Shown piece after piece: positions 17,364 through 26,627 of a stretch of DNA of 64,000 nt (the stretch's first letter is position 1; the number at the start of each line of letters is the position of its first letter). The notes beneath the pieces are model-generated. The model did no database searches and was not told the origin of the DNA. It worked only from the letters and a program-made list of their open reading frames with translations. The DNA is taken from NCBI GenBank assembly GCA_000720375.1, contig JOAA01000026.1, positions 62,001-126,000 on the forward strand, written 5' to 3'. The DNA is from Rhodococcus rhodnii (lineage in GTDB: Bacteria > Actinomycetota > Actinomycetes > Mycobacteriales > Pseudonocardiaceae). The position numbers and the translations under genes are program-made.

Positions 17364-17969
17364 TCAAAGCCAGCCCGCATCACGAGCGATCCTGATCGTG
17401 TCGATCCGGTTGCGCCCGCCTATCTTGCTGCGAGCCGTGGACAGATAGTTGCGTACCGTCGCCGGTGACAATGACAGCAGTGTTGCTATTTCCTTGGTCG
17501 AAATGCCGGTCTCTGCCGCACGTAACACATCGGTTTCCCGAGCGCTCAACGGATTGCTTCCTATTTCCACTGCCGCGGCGACCAGTTCGGCTTCCATGAC
17601 CCGTTCGCCGCTCATCACGCGGCGAATCCCGTGAGCCAGGTCTTTCGCCGGTGAGTCGAACGCCACGACTCCGCGCACTCCCACCGTAAGGGCCTTGAGC
17701 AGATCGGCTGGCCGGCATTGCCCAGCCAGGACCATCGTGCAACATTTCGGTAATCGCTCGCGTAACGCCTGGGCGACCGCGACACCGCCCATCCGCGGTA
17801 AGTCGATATCCAGCACGGCAACATCAGGCATGGTGTGCAATGCGGTCGGCACGACATGATCGCCGTGTCCCGGCTGCGCGACCACATCGACGTCAGCTTC
17901 CAATGACAGCAATGCGATCAGTGCGCCGCGGATCAATTGCCGGTGCTCGCCGAGCAGTACTCGAATCAT
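17364..17969 (-). CDS. atypical NarL/LuxR-type response regulator
   Basis: A 201-residue regulator with an N-terminal receiver domain (1 to about 120) and a C-terminal LuxR HTH (about 138-200; LSARETDVLRAAETGISTKE, TVRNYLSTARSKIGG). The phospho-acceptor Asp54 is kept (VLDIDLPRMGG), but the acidic pocket is weak (GEH in place of DD), the switch Thr is Ala82 and the conserved Lys is Phe104. That suggests control by something other than normal phosphorylation. No sensor kinase gene is nearby, so it is an orphan. The ATG at 17969 has a GGGATGGGGG site. Confidence 0.88.
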   Translation of the reverse strand: MIRVLLGEHRQLIRGALIALLSLEADVDVVAQPGHGDHVVPTALHTMPDVAVLDIDLPRMGGVAVAQALRERLPKCCTMVLAGQCRPADLLKALTVGVRGVVAFDSPAKDLAHGIRRVMSGERVMEAELVAAAVEIGSNPLSARETDVLRAAETGISTKEIATLLSLSPATVRNYLSTARSKIGGRNRIDTIRIARDAGWL

Positions 17970-18352
17970 CCCCCATCCCTCCATCGAACGGGAGACGCTG
18001 CCTGCTGGGCGGCTCGGCCAGCCCGAGTAACCCACCCCGTGGTCGCTCCCGGTGGTCAGCTCACACCCGGGGCGCCCGAACCGGAAGGTGTCCCGGCAGG
18101 CCGGGACTGACCAAGGCCGGTCCGGCAGCCGGATTCGTCGACGCGATGCGGCGGCTCAAGAGCCGAGACAGAACGAGGGGAAGGTGCCGAAGCACCACAA
18201 AAGGCCGCCCGGGAACCGGTCCAAAGGCGGAATCCATGGACCGGAAACCCGGACGACCTGAAATGGGCTCACCACAACCACAACGGCATCATGACTGTCC
18301 TTGACGCCAAGTGGCAGTGGCCGCGAAGTCAGTCAAGTAGCGAGTCGTGAAC
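17970..18352. other. 383-nt intergenic region without a supported gene
   Basis: The gap upstream of the response regulator gene has short open frames on both strands but none with a ribosome-binding site or recognisable product. It must hold the promoter of the response regulator gene. Confidence 0.5.
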
Positions 18353-18664
18353 TCACCTGGTGATCACGACGGCGTCGCCGTCGTAGTTCCACGGGAACTT
18401 GTCCACATAGCACCAGTACTTAATCGGGCGGTAGGCCTGGATTTTCCGCACACACTCGGCATGACTCCCGACATTGTTCACCTTGTTGGTGCAGACATAG
18501 TTGTGTGCCGGATCCAGGTGATTCGCCGTCCTGGCATATGCCTGGCAATCAGGGTGGTTGTCCATCGGCCGCACATCCGATCCGGCGGCGAACGCGGGCG
18601 CCGATGTGCAGATCGAGGCCACGAGTCCAGCCGTGAGCAGTGCCTTGGTGATCATTCGATTCAT
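18353..18664 (-). CDS. small secreted cysteine-containing protein
   Basis: A 103-residue protein with a Sec signal peptide (cleavage near APAFA). The mature part of about 75 residues has four cysteines (PDCQAY, YVCTNK, AECVRK, YWCYVD), enough for two disulfides. It resembles no family I can name. The ATG at 18664 is used; the start is soft because the site before it is weak. It may be a surface or antimicrobial-type peptide, but there is no direct evidence. Confidence 0.65.
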   Translation of the reverse strand: MNRMITKALLTAGLVASICTSAPAFAAGSDVRPMDNHPDCQAYARTANHLDPAHNYVCTNKVNNVGSHAECVRKIQAYRPIKYWCYVDKFPWNYDGDAVVITR

Positions 18665-18733
18665 GCCTGCCACGCTGCTCCGACTGTCTTGCACGAAACT
18701 TGCAAGACATGATTTGGAACGTACAGGCGATGA

Positions 18734-20329
18734 TTAGTTTTCAGTCCAGCCGCACACGTGGTCCAGCACGGCGTCCCAATCCTCCGGCGGGGCGTCGCCG
18801 CGCCACGCCACGTGCTGGTCGGGACGAACCAAAACCAAAGCGCGTTGCCACGCCGTGCGGGCGTTGTCGTCGTCGATGACGAGATGGGTCATGGGAATCG
18901 CTCGGCGGTCAGCCCGTTCGACGATCTGTTTGCCCGCACGCGTACCGGAAAAGTCCACCAGCGTGAAGCCTCGCCCCAGTTCGTCGAACAATTCCGCCTG
19001 GCCGGGCAGTCGGATGCTCGGCGGCCGGCTCCCTGGCCAGGTGCTGGGGGTGATCTGCTGCCAGACCCATTCCGGTGCTGTGCCTTCCTCATGGCAGATC
19101 ACCGGCGAGTTCCAGTACCGATAGCCGAAGTGGATGCCGACGTTCTCGATCTGGAACCGTTGCGGGGCAAGAAAGCCCGCCAGGTGCTCGCGCGACACCC
19201 CGGCCGCGGCCAGCCGGGGAAACCGCCGCCACACGTCCAGCAGCGTGAAACACATTTCCCGGTTGAACAACGCGACCGGCCGCCGTTCCGCTTCGTAGCT
19301 GTCCAGCAGCGTTGGCCCGCCCCAGCCGGACAGCACCGCGGCCAGCTTCCAGCCCAGGTCCACCGCGTCGCCGATGCCGGTGTTCGCGGCATGCCCGCCG
19401 GTCGGGTAGAACTGGTGCGCGGCATCACCGGCGATCAGCACGCCACCACGCCGGTACGCGTCAGCCACGGCGAGCCGGCCGCGCCACTCGATCACGCTGA
19501 GCACCTCGTCCACCGTGAAGTCGATGCCCAGCCGCTGCTTGATCACGGCGACCGGATCGGTGGGCATCGGCTCGTCGTCCGCCAACGGGAAGCTCGCCGT
19601 CCAGCTCTCGTCCTCGTCACGGGACACCAGGATGAGCCCGGCGGCCACCACGGCGAGGAAGAACCGGCCATGCCTGCGCAGTCCCGGGTCGGCGCTGCGG
19701 AAGTACACGTCGCAGTGCCGCGAGGTCGGACCGATCGCGGACACTCCGATCCCGGCCCGGTCCCGCACCGCGCTGTTGGCGCCGTCGCAGCCGACCAGAA
19801 ACCGCGACCGCAGCTGCATTCCCTGTCCGGACTCGGCATTGGTGAATCGGGACGTCGTGCCTTCCGGGTCGGTTTCGAGATCTTCGAACAGCCGGCCGGT
19901 CCGCAGGTCGATCAGCGGATCGGCCTGGACCTCGCGGCGCAGGATGTCCTCGAGGACCGATCCGGGCAGCCGCTGGTACGGCTCGTGCGGGCCGGACCCG
20001 TCGTTGGCCGCGGCCATCCGGTCGCGGATCTGGGCCACCGACGGGTATTCCCACATGCCGATCACCGGTTCGGCGAAGTTCCTCGTCCACAGGAAGTTGA
20101 ACGAATGCTTCGCGTCTACGCCGCGCCGCCGGATCTCGGGCACGACACCCAGCCGGCGCAACAACTCCATACTGCGGCCGTTGAGGAAGTCCATCTTGGG
20201 ATGCCGTGACGCTGTGCCGAACCGGTCGACAAGGATGCTCGCGACGCCGTGCGCCGCGAGCTCGAGCGCCAGCGTGCAACCGACGGGTCCGGCGCCGACG
20301 ATCACGACGTTGGAGTCATTGGCGTGCAC
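18734..20329 (-). CDS. FAD-dependent aromatic monooxygenase (PHBH/PheA-TfdB type)
   Basis: A 531-residue class A flavoprotein hydroxylase. The FAD dinucleotide fold is at the N-terminus (VVIVGAGPVGCTLALELA), the DG motif is FLVGCDGANSAVRDRAG, and the second FAD motif is VLIAGDAAHQFYPTGGHAANTGIGD. The C-terminal thioredoxin-like domain is present. Such enzymes hydroxylate phenols and polyketide-type aromatics with NAD(P)H and O2. It starts with GTG 11 nt after the stop of the O-methyltransferase gene, with GGGGAG, so the two are probably co-transcribed with the upstream fusion gene. It could act on the aminohydroxybenzoate product of the neighbouring cluster. Confidence 0.9.
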   Translation of the reverse strand: MHANDSNVVIVGAGPVGCTLALELAAHGVASILVDRFGTASRHPKMDFLNGRSMELLRRLGVVPEIRRRGVDAKHSFNFLWTRNFAEPVIGMWEYPSVAQIRDRMAAANDGSGPHEPYQRLPGSVLEDILRREVQADPLIDLRTGRLFEDLETDPEGTTSRFTNAESGQGMQLRSRFLVGCDGANSAVRDRAGIGVSAIGPTSRHCDVYFRSADPGLRRHGRFFLAVVAAGLILVSRDEDESWTASFPLADDEPMPTDPVAVIKQRLGIDFTVDEVLSVIEWRGRLAVADAYRRGGVLIAGDAAHQFYPTGGHAANTGIGDAVDLGWKLAAVLSGWGGPTLLDSYEAERRPVALFNREMCFTLLDVWRRFPRLAAAGVSREHLAGFLAPQRFQIENVGIHFGYRYWNSPVICHEEGTAPEWVWQQITPSTWPGSRPPSIRLPGQAELFDELGRGFTLVDFSGTRAGKQIVERADRRAIPMTHLVIDDDNARTAWQRALVLVRPDQHVAWRGDAPPEDWDAVLDHVCGWTEN

Positions 20330-20340
20330 TGTGTCTCCCC

Positions 20341-21396
20341 TCAGACCGGTTTTGCCTGCAGTACGCGCAAGTCGGTGCCCGGCAGGGGAGCCGTGACCGA
20401 GACAAGGATGAATCCAGCTGCTGCGAGCAGCTCCCGGAACTGCCGTTCGGTGCGTTCCTTGCCGCCCGCGGTCATCACCAGCATGTTCAGGTCGCTCAGG
20501 ACCGTCTCGATCCGGGTGTCCGGCCCGGTAACCGCGGGGACCACGGGTTCGATCAGCAGCAGCGTGCCGGTCGTGCCCATGGCCTGCCGGCAGTTACGGA
20601 GCACCCGCACGACCCGGTCGTCGTCCCAGTTGTGCAGGACACTCTTGATCAGGTACGCGTCCCCGCCTGATGGCACTGATTCGAGGAAGTCACCGGCTAC
20701 CACGTCACAGCGCTCGGCCAGACCGTTGGCGGCCAGCAAAGCGGTCGCCTCGGCCGCTCCCACCGCGGTGTCGAGCAGGACCCCGCGTGTGCCGGGGTGC
20801 CGGGTGAGGATCGCGCTGAGCAGCGTGCCGTTGCCGCCGCCGACATCCACGATCGTCCGAAACTGGCCGAAGTCGTATCCGGCGGCGATGCTCGGGAGCT
20901 CGAACCTGGCGTTCTCCGACATGGCCGTGTGGAACGTCTCCGCCAGCTCCGGAACACCACCGAGGTACGGGAACAGTCCCATGCCGTGAATGTGCTCGAA
21001 CGCGCTTTCGCCGGTACGGATGCTATGCGTCAGCTCACTCCATGAACGCAGGACTTCCGGGCTGCAGAACAGCTTCGTGATCGCGGACAGCGAATGCTCG
21101 GTGTTCTCGGCCAGCGGTTCGCCGAAGCTGGAGAGCACGAACCGGTCCTGCTCCGGCTCGTCGAGTACGCCGACCGCCGCGAGCGCCCGCAGTAGCCGGT
21201 GCGTGGGTTGCGGCGCGGTGCCTGCCTCGGCCGCGAGATCCGCGCTGGCGGTCGGCCGGTCCCGCAGCCGGTCCGGGATTCCGAGCTCGACCGCGGTATG
21301 GATCAGCTGCGAGATCATGAACCCGTAGATCCTGAGCACCAACGCGTTGCGGGTGCCCGGCACATCGGAGATGACGCGTTCGCCGACGCTGGTCAT
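20341..21396 (-). CDS. O-methyltransferase (COMT-type, Methyltransf_2)
   Basis: A 351-residue SAM-dependent O-methyltransferase with an N-terminal dimerisation/winged-helix domain (residues about 15-110) and a Rossmann core with TIVDVGGGNGTLLSAIL (SAM loop) and the GDFLESVPSGGDAYLIKSVLHNWDDD motif holding the catalytic His and acidic residues. Members methylate hydroxyls of aromatic secondary metabolites. The ATG at 21396 overlaps the stop of the fusion gene by 4 nt (ATGA) and has an AGGAGAC site, so it is coupled to it. Confidence 0.92.
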   Translation of the reverse strand: MTSVGERVISDVPGTRNALVLRIYGFMISQLIHTAVELGIPDRLRDRPTASADLAAEAGTAPQPTHRLLRALAAVGVLDEPEQDRFVLSSFGEPLAENTEHSLSAITKLFCSPEVLRSWSELTHSIRTGESAFEHIHGMGLFPYLGGVPELAETFHTAMSENARFELPSIAAGYDFGQFRTIVDVGGGNGTLLSAILTRHPGTRGVLLDTAVGAAEATALLAANGLAERCDVVAGDFLESVPSGGDAYLIKSVLHNWDDDRVVRVLRNCRQAMGTTGTLLLIEPVVPAVTGPDTRIETVLSDLNMLVMTAGGKERTERQFRELLAAAGFILVSVTAPLPGTDLRVLQAKPV

Positions 21397-23618
21397 GACT
21401 TGTCTCCTGCCTCGTTGCCCGGCCGCCGTCCCCATACCGAGAACACGGCCTCCACCATGTCGAAGAACGCCGGATCGTCCAGTTCGGACATCGCGGCTTC
21501 GAACTCGCTCTCGGTGAGCAGCCCGCCGCCGGTCAGCCTCGGCCGCAACTGGTTGATGAACGTGCGCCACCACTGTTCGCCCAGCCCGCCGTCGCCGACC
21601 CAGACCAGTCGCACCGAGAAACCGATGTCGACAAGACCGGCCGCCGCCATCGCGGCCGGAATCCGGCGCGGCCACCGGGGATCGTCCTGCCTGGTGTCGA
21701 ACAACCGCTCGAACGCCTGCGTGAGCACGCGGAACTTCGGATACGGCGAAGACTCACGCGGGAATCCGTCGGGTTCCTCGATCACCAGCCATCCGCCTGG
21801 GGTGAGCCACTTCGCGGCCCTGGCGACCGTGCCTTCCTGGTCCCGCAAGTGGGTGACGACAGCACGCGCGTGGACGAGCTCGAAGCTTTCCGGCGGGAAG
21901 TCCTCAGCGGTGACGTCATGCTGGCGCACCTCGAGGTTCGGCGCCCAAGACGCGTCAAGGAACCGCGGGTTCAGGTCGGTGGCCAGCACCGTCCCTTGTG
22001 GACAGCGATCGGCCAGCCAGCGAGCGACCGAACCGGCACCCGCGCCGATCTCCAGGCACCGCCAGGACGGCTGAATCCCGCGCTCGTCAAGGATTCTGGT
22101 GGTCTCCGGGTCGAGCAACTGCTCAAGCAAGCGCAGCCGTCGCAGTTCGTCCGGGAGCTCATGGCTGAGCACCCCGTCGCCGTACGTCTTGCCCGCTTTC
22201 TCGGTGCCACGCATCACGATGACGTCACCATGTGTGCCGTAGCCGAAGAACTCGCCCGCGAACTGCGTGTCGTCGGAAGTGATCAGCAGCCATTCGCCCG
22301 GCCCGGCCTCGATCGTCTGTGGAAACGGCGCCCCGCTAAGGAAAGGCGCGTCGAGCGTGCCGATCCTGCGCATGGTGAGGTCGTACACCTGGTACTCGCG
22401 AGCGGTCTCGTCCGCGGCGAGGACATACCATTGCTCACCGAACTTGCGCAGCGCCGGGCCTTCCGTACGTCCCGCAGCGGTGTCGGCACCGAGCACCCGC
22501 ATAGGCTCCACATAGTCCGCGCCCGGTTCACCGACGGCCAGCGTCGGATGGAAGGTCAGCTGCGGCTGCATCGCGACCACATCGACGTACGTCAGATGCC
22601 AGCGGCCGTCGATCTTGGTCAGGCCGGGATCCCACGCGCTCACGCCACCCGTGTCGGGCAGCTCGAAATGTTCGTTCGGCAGTACGTGCACCCCGGCGGA
22701 CATGAGGTCGATCGAGGTGCGCGCGTGCCGGATCGACACACCCGGCGTCGGGATGTTGCCGGTACAGGTGACCACGATGAACTCGCCGGTGTCGTCGTCG
22801 TACACGACCTGCCCGGCGTGATCGGCGTTGACGAGCCCGTCGTGCTCGAAGAACAACGCGCCGACGTGTTCCATTCGTTCCGGCGCCTCGGGCGGGACGG
22901 CCCACACCGACCAGTGTGCCTGCTGCGCGAATCCCATTCCCGCGGCGATGAACATCAGCATCAGCCGGCCGTCCCGGTAGTACGGGCGGCCGTCGGCGTG
23001 CTGCACCACACTGGGATCCCTCAGGCCGACATGCCCGAAGTACCCGGCGCGAACCCGCTTGGGTGTGATGTCCTTGCCGCAGAAGGAATAACCGTACCGG
23101 GAGAGCACCTCAGGCCGCCGCAGGTCCACTCGTTCCGCGACAGCGTCCCGGGCGTTGACCAGTGGCCGCCATTCACCGTCGGTGAAAACCAGTGCGGTGA
23201 CAGCGAATTCGTTGATGGTGAACGCTACCGATTGCGGTACGGGACGAGGCAGGTCCGCCTCGGCGATGACCTGCCGGTCACCGTCCACAGTGATCACGAT
23301 GCGCACCCGGAAGTCTTCGAGGTCGAACCCGGCCTCAAGCGCGTCACCGTCTTCGGTGGACAGTCCGAGGTCGAGAAACCCACCGGACTGCTGGTCGATG
23401 TCCGCGATCACGGTCGCGAACGGCGCGACCGGTCGGTGTTGCGTTCGTACTCGGCCGCCGTTCGGCCGTAAACCTTGCGCGCCACCGATGCTCGCCAGAT
23501 CGGCGGGCACATCGGTGTCGAACTGGGTGAGGCCGGGTGCGATCAGCTCTACCGGCCGCAGTCGATGGGTGATGCGAAAGCCCAGGTCCACGTGCCCGGC
23601 CTCGATCTGCCGTGTCAT
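21393..23618 (-). CDS. fusion of glycosidase-like beta-propeller and SAM methyltransferase
   Basis: A single 741-residue frame with two unrelated halves. Residues about 170-480 read like a five-bladed propeller of the GH43/GH32-like kind (GLRDPSVVQHADGRPYYRDG, SAWDPGLTKIDGRWHLTYVD, TEGPALRKFGEQWYVLAADE). Residues about 490-741 are a class I methyltransferase (CLEIGAGAGSVARWLADRC, LATDLNPRFLD, HDVTAEDFP, ELVHARAVVTHL). The first 170 residues are beta-rich and unassigned. The methyltransferase half looks complete. The fusion is unusual. It may methylate a glycosylated product held by the propeller, or the propeller may be a non-catalytic binding part. It is the first gene of the operon with the O-methyltransferase and the FAD monooxygenase, and the ATG at 23618 has AGGAGG. 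Confidence 0.8.
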   Translation of the reverse strand: MTRQIEAGHVDLGFRITHRLRPVELIAPGLTQFDTDVPADLASIGGAQGLRPNGGRVRTQHRPVAPFATVIADIDQQSGGFLDLGLSTEDGDALEAGFDLEDFRVRIVITVDGDRQVIAEADLPRPVPQSVAFTINEFAVTALVFTDGEWRPLVNARDAVAERVDLRRPEVLSRYGYSFCGKDITPKRVRAGYFGHVGLRDPSVVQHADGRPYYRDGRLMLMFIAAGMGFAQQAHWSVWAVPPEAPERMEHVGALFFEHDGLVNADHAGQVVYDDDTGEFIVVTCTGNIPTPGVSIRHARTSIDLMSAGVHVLPNEHFELPDTGGVSAWDPGLTKIDGRWHLTYVDVVAMQPQLTFHPTLAVGEPGADYVEPMRVLGADTAAGRTEGPALRKFGEQWYVLAADETAREYQVYDLTMRRIGTLDAPFLSGAPFPQTIEAGPGEWLLITSDDTQFAGEFFGYGTHGDVIVMRGTEKAGKTYGDGVLSHELPDELRRLRLLEQLLDPETTRILDERGIQPSWRCLEIGAGAGSVARWLADRCPQGTVLATDLNPRFLDASWAPNLEVRQHDVTAEDFPPESFELVHARAVVTHLRDQEGTVARAAKWLTPGGWLVIEEPDGFPRESSPYPKFRVLTQAFERLFDTRQDDPRWPRRIPAAMAAAGLVDIGFSVRLVWVGDGGLGEQWWRTFINQLRPRLTGGGLLTESEFEAAMSELDDPAFFDMVEAVFSVWGRRPGNEAGDKS

Positions 23619-23651
23619 TTGGCTTCTGCCTCCTGTGTCCTGTTGCCGAGG

Positions 23652-25172
23652 TCAGCCGATCGCCTGCGAGAACTTGAAGAACCGGTACGGGTCGTAGCGG
23701 TGTTTCACCACGGCCAGCCTGCCGTAGTTCTCGCCGTAGTACGCCCGCCGCCAGTTCGGCAGCAGCGGATCGATGAAGTTCTGGTAGGCCTCACCGTTCG
23801 AATACGGGTCTATGGCAGCGAATCCGCGGTCCACCCAGTTGTCCGCGGCCATCCGGTCCTCGCGCGAAGCGGGTCCGGTCGTGATGCTCACGGCGTAGTC
23901 CACATAGAACTGCGTGCTGCGGTGCACGTACGCGGTGTCGCGACGGCCGATCCGGTTGACCGCTCCGCCGAGCGCGAACAGCATGAGATGCCGGTTCTGG
24001 CCTGCGCGGCGGTCCTGGTCGAACGCGGTCAGCATCTTGGCGACACCGTCCGATGGCATCGGCCGGTCGAACATCCGCCCTCGGGTCCGCTGGTAGTGCT
24101 CCCTGGGCAGCTTTCCTTCCGTACCAGGGAAAATCTGGTGACACTCCGCAGTGCTGTAGGTCGCGCATCCCCACCGCTGCATCATCGTGGTCTGGTAGTC
24201 CAGGTCGAAGACAATCCGGTTTGCCGGAGGCTTGCCTACCAAGGCAATGAGTTCGTCCAGATGACGTTCCACATCGGCCGGTACGCCGAGCCAGCCACCG
24301 CCGACGGCAACGTCAGGAACCGCCTTTGGATCCGCGTTCGGCAGCCGCAGCAACAAAGCCGTCGCCAGTTCGTCGGGCTTGCCGACGATCCAGCGGCTGA
24401 ACGCGTCGATCACCGCGGGCGCCTGGTCCCACGAGAACACGAGCACGAAGTTGACCATCCGGCGTACCGGGATCGGACGCACGTCATAGCGCGTGACCAC
24501 ACCGAAGTTGCCGCCGCCACCGCCGCGCAACGCCCAGAACAGATCGGGTTCACGATCCGCCGACGCGTAGGCCCGGCGCCCGTTGGCGAGCACAACCTCA
24601 GCGCCGAGCAACCGGTCACAGCCCATGCCGGCCGCTCGGGTCAGCATGCCGAAGCCGCCACCGGTGAGGAACCCACCCGCGGCGACCGTCGGGCAGTTGC
24701 CGTTCGGCACCGCAAACCCGTGCGGAGCCAGCGCGGCCAGCGCGTCGATCGATTGTGTACCAGGGCCGACCGACGCACGGTCCGGCGAGGACAGTGTGAC
24801 TTGGTTGAGGCGCGAAACGTCGAGAATCATGCCCCGGCTGGTCGAGTAACCGCCGGTGCTGTGCCCGCCGCTGCGCACAACGGTCCGGATGTCCGCGTCC
24901 TGCGCGAAACGCAAGGCCGTCTGCACATCGGCGGTATTCTGGCAATACACGACACCTCGCGGCTGGACATCGTCGAAATTGCCGAAATAGGACCGGCTCG
25001 CGACGGCGTATCCATCGTCACCGGGCAGAACGACGTCACCGTCGATGTGTCGGCGTAGCCTCGCCCAATCCGGCGTACGGGGCTGGGCCAGCGCCAAGCC
25101 TGGCACGGCGAGGGTCGAAGCCACCGCGGCGACAGAACCCGCGCGCAGAAAGGTCCGGCGGTCAAATGTCAC
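23652..25172 (-). CDS. secreted FAD-linked oxidase, berberine-bridge (BBE) type
   Basis: A 506-residue flavoenzyme with a Tat signal (DRRTFLRAGSVAAVASTLA, ending ALAQP). The FAD_binding_4 domain carries RSGGHSTGGYS, whose His forms the 8-alpha bond, and PNGNCPTVAAGG, whose Cys can form the second covalent FAD bond. The C-terminal BBE motif is NFIDPLLPNWRRAYYGENYGRL. Expected role: oxidation of sugars, alcohols or a secondary-metabolite ring, outside the cytoplasm. The GTG at 25172 is chosen because the Tat motif starts directly after it. It is divergent from the aspartate kinase gene across a shared palindrome. Confidence 0.9.
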   Translation of the reverse strand: MTFDRRTFLRAGSVAAVASTLAVPGLALAQPRTPDWARLRRHIDGDVVLPGDDGYAVASRSYFGNFDDVQPRGVVYCQNTADVQTALRFAQDADIRTVVRSGGHSTGGYSTSRGMILDVSRLNQVTLSSPDRASVGPGTQSIDALAALAPHGFAVPNGNCPTVAAGGFLTGGGFGMLTRAAGMGCDRLLGAEVVLANGRRAYASADREPDLFWALRGGGGGNFGVVTRYDVRPIPVRRMVNFVLVFSWDQAPAVIDAFSRWIVGKPDELATALLLRLPNADPKAVPDVAVGGGWLGVPADVERHLDELIALVGKPPANRIVFDLDYQTTMMQRWGCATYSTAECHQIFPGTEGKLPREHYQRTRGRMFDRPMPSDGVAKMLTAFDQDRRAGQNRHLMLFALGGAVNRIGRRDTAYVHRSTQFYVDYAVSITTGPASREDRMAADNWVDRGFAAIDPYSNGEAYQNFIDPLLPNWRRAYYGENYGRLAVVKHRYDPYRFFKFSQAIG

Positions 25173-25324
25173 GACTGCACCTTTTCCCAGAGGTGAAAGA
25201 GAAATCGAGTACGCCCGACGGGCTTCGTTCATCGTAGGAGAGCGTGCGCCCGCCGAACGGCTTTCGGCGGGCAGTTCACGCGTTGCCACCGGGAATTGGC
25301 GCGGATGCGCCATCTTCCCCCGGA

Positions 25325-25334
25325 ATCACGTGAT
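25325..25334. promoter_or_regulatory. ATCACGTGAT palindrome between BBE and aspartate kinase genes
   Basis: A perfect 10-bp palindrome lies 67 nt before the aspartate kinase start, followed by two GTGAT half-sites. The same 10 bases occur at 37973-37982, between the aldo/keto reductase and PsuG-like genes. It is probably the binding site of a cluster-specific regulator. Confidence 0.5.
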
Positions 25335-25401
25335 CCAGTGATGGCGGGTGATGCGCGCGTCGGCACCATGGGAAACAGGACAACCCCGGACGGAGTGCCC
25401 G

Positions 25402-26625
25402 ATGCGAATCCTGGTGCAGAAGTACGGCGGTAGCTCGCTGGCGACATTGGCGAAAGTACGCGCGGTTGCCGAACGAGTGGCCCGTACGTACAAGGCGGGC
25501 AACAGACTGGCTGTCGTCCTTTCCGCACAAGGCGACACCACCGACGAACTGCTGGCACTGGCCGCGGAGATGTCGGGCGTCCCGCACCGCCGCGAACTCG
25601 ATCAGCTGCTCGCCACCGGGGAATGCCGGTCGATCGTGCTGCTTGTGCTTGCACTGCACGAACTTGGCGTCCCGGCGATCTCACTGACCGGTCCGCAGGC
25701 CGGGATCAACGCGGTCGGCAAGCACGGTGAGGCCTTCATCTCGGACATCGACACCGGCCGTATCCAGCGCTTGCTTGACCAGGGCCAGGTCGTTGTCGTC
25801 GCGGGCTTCCAGGGAATCAACGCCGATGGCGACATCGCGACGCTGGGCCGCGGCGGATCCGACACGACGGCGGTCGCGCTGGCCGCCGCGCTGCGAGCGG
25901 ACCGCTGTGAGATCTACACGGACGTCGACGGCGTGTACACAGCGGATCCGCGTACGGTCCCCACCGCGCGTCCACTGTCCATTGTAGATCCCGGAGTGCT
26001 CGCCGAGCTGACGTTCGCCGGCGCGAAAGTGGTGCATGCCAGGGCGGTCGAACTGGCCGCGATGGAACAGGTCGCGGTGTGGGTGGGCGGTTCGTTCTCG
26101 GACACACCCGGCACCGTTGTCCCCGCGAGGAGTGACGAGGTCATGCTGGAGACAAGAAGCGCCGTGGTCGCTGTCGCGCACGACACCGACGTGGCCCGCG
26201 TGCTGGTCCGCACTGACGCCGGCAGCGCCGACCCGACGCCGGAACTGCTTGCCATCCTGGCCCGGCACGCTGTCCCGGTGGACCTGGTCGCCCGTTCCGG
26301 ACCGCACGAGGACGAGTACCGCGTCGGCTTCACCATCCGAGGCACGGACGCCGACGAGGTGCTGTCCACTCTGCACCCGGTTGGCGTGGCCAAGGGCTGG
26401 CAGATCAGAGTGGACACCGACGTGGCCAAACTGTCGCTGGTCGGCATGGGTTTGCTGACCCGGCCGGACTACGCGTCCCGGCTGCTCGCCACGCTCGCTG
26501 CTGATGGGATCACCACGAGCTGGGTGTCCATCTCGCAGTTGCGGATCTCCGCGGTGATCCGGGCCGACCGGATCGAGAAGGCCGTCTTCGCGGTGCACCG
26601 CGAGTTCCAGCTCGAGGCGGAGTAG
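25402..26625 (+). CDS. aspartate kinase (dedicated, cluster-borne)
   Basis: A 407-residue aspartokinase phosphorylating L-aspartate to aspartyl phosphate. The N-terminal kinase motif is VQKYGGSSLA, the ATP site includes LGRGGSDTTAVALAAAL, and IYTDVDGVYTADPR binds substrate; two ACT domains follow (from about residue 260). Actinomycetes already have a housekeeping enzyme, so a second copy next to GriI- and GriH-like genes fits supply of aspartate semialdehyde for 3-amino-4-hydroxybenzoate. The ATG at 25402 has a GGAG site. No aspartate-semialdehyde dehydrogenase gene is seen in this window. Confidence 0.93.
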   Translation: MRILVQKYGGSSLATLAKVRAVAERVARTYKAGNRLAVVLSAQGDTTDELLALAAEMSGVPHRRELDQLLATGECRSIVLLVLALHELGVPAISLTGPQAGINAVGKHGEAFISDIDTGRIQRLLDQGQVVVVAGFQGINADGDIATLGRGGSDTTAVALAAALRADRCEIYTDVDGVYTADPRTVPTARPLSIVDPGVLAELTFAGAKVVHARAVELAAMEQVAVWVGGSFSDTPGTVVPARSDEVMLETRSAVVAVAHDTDVARVLVRTDAGSADPTPELLAILARHAVPVDLVARSGPHEDEYRVGFTIRGTDADEVLSTLHPVGVAKGWQIRVDTDVAKLSLVGMGLLTRPDYASRLLATLAADGITTSWVSISQLRISAVIRADRIEKAVFAVHREFQLEAE

Positions 26626-26627
26626 GT

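Noticed and set aside
18758..20209. Long plus-strand frame opposite the FAD monooxygenase
   Set aside because: Antisense to a well supported flavoenzyme with all motifs; composition is typical of a shadow frame.
21849..23471. 540-codon plus-strand frame opposite the propeller-methyltransferase fusion
   Set aside because: The minus-strand product shows two folds with clear motifs; the plus-strand reading shows none.
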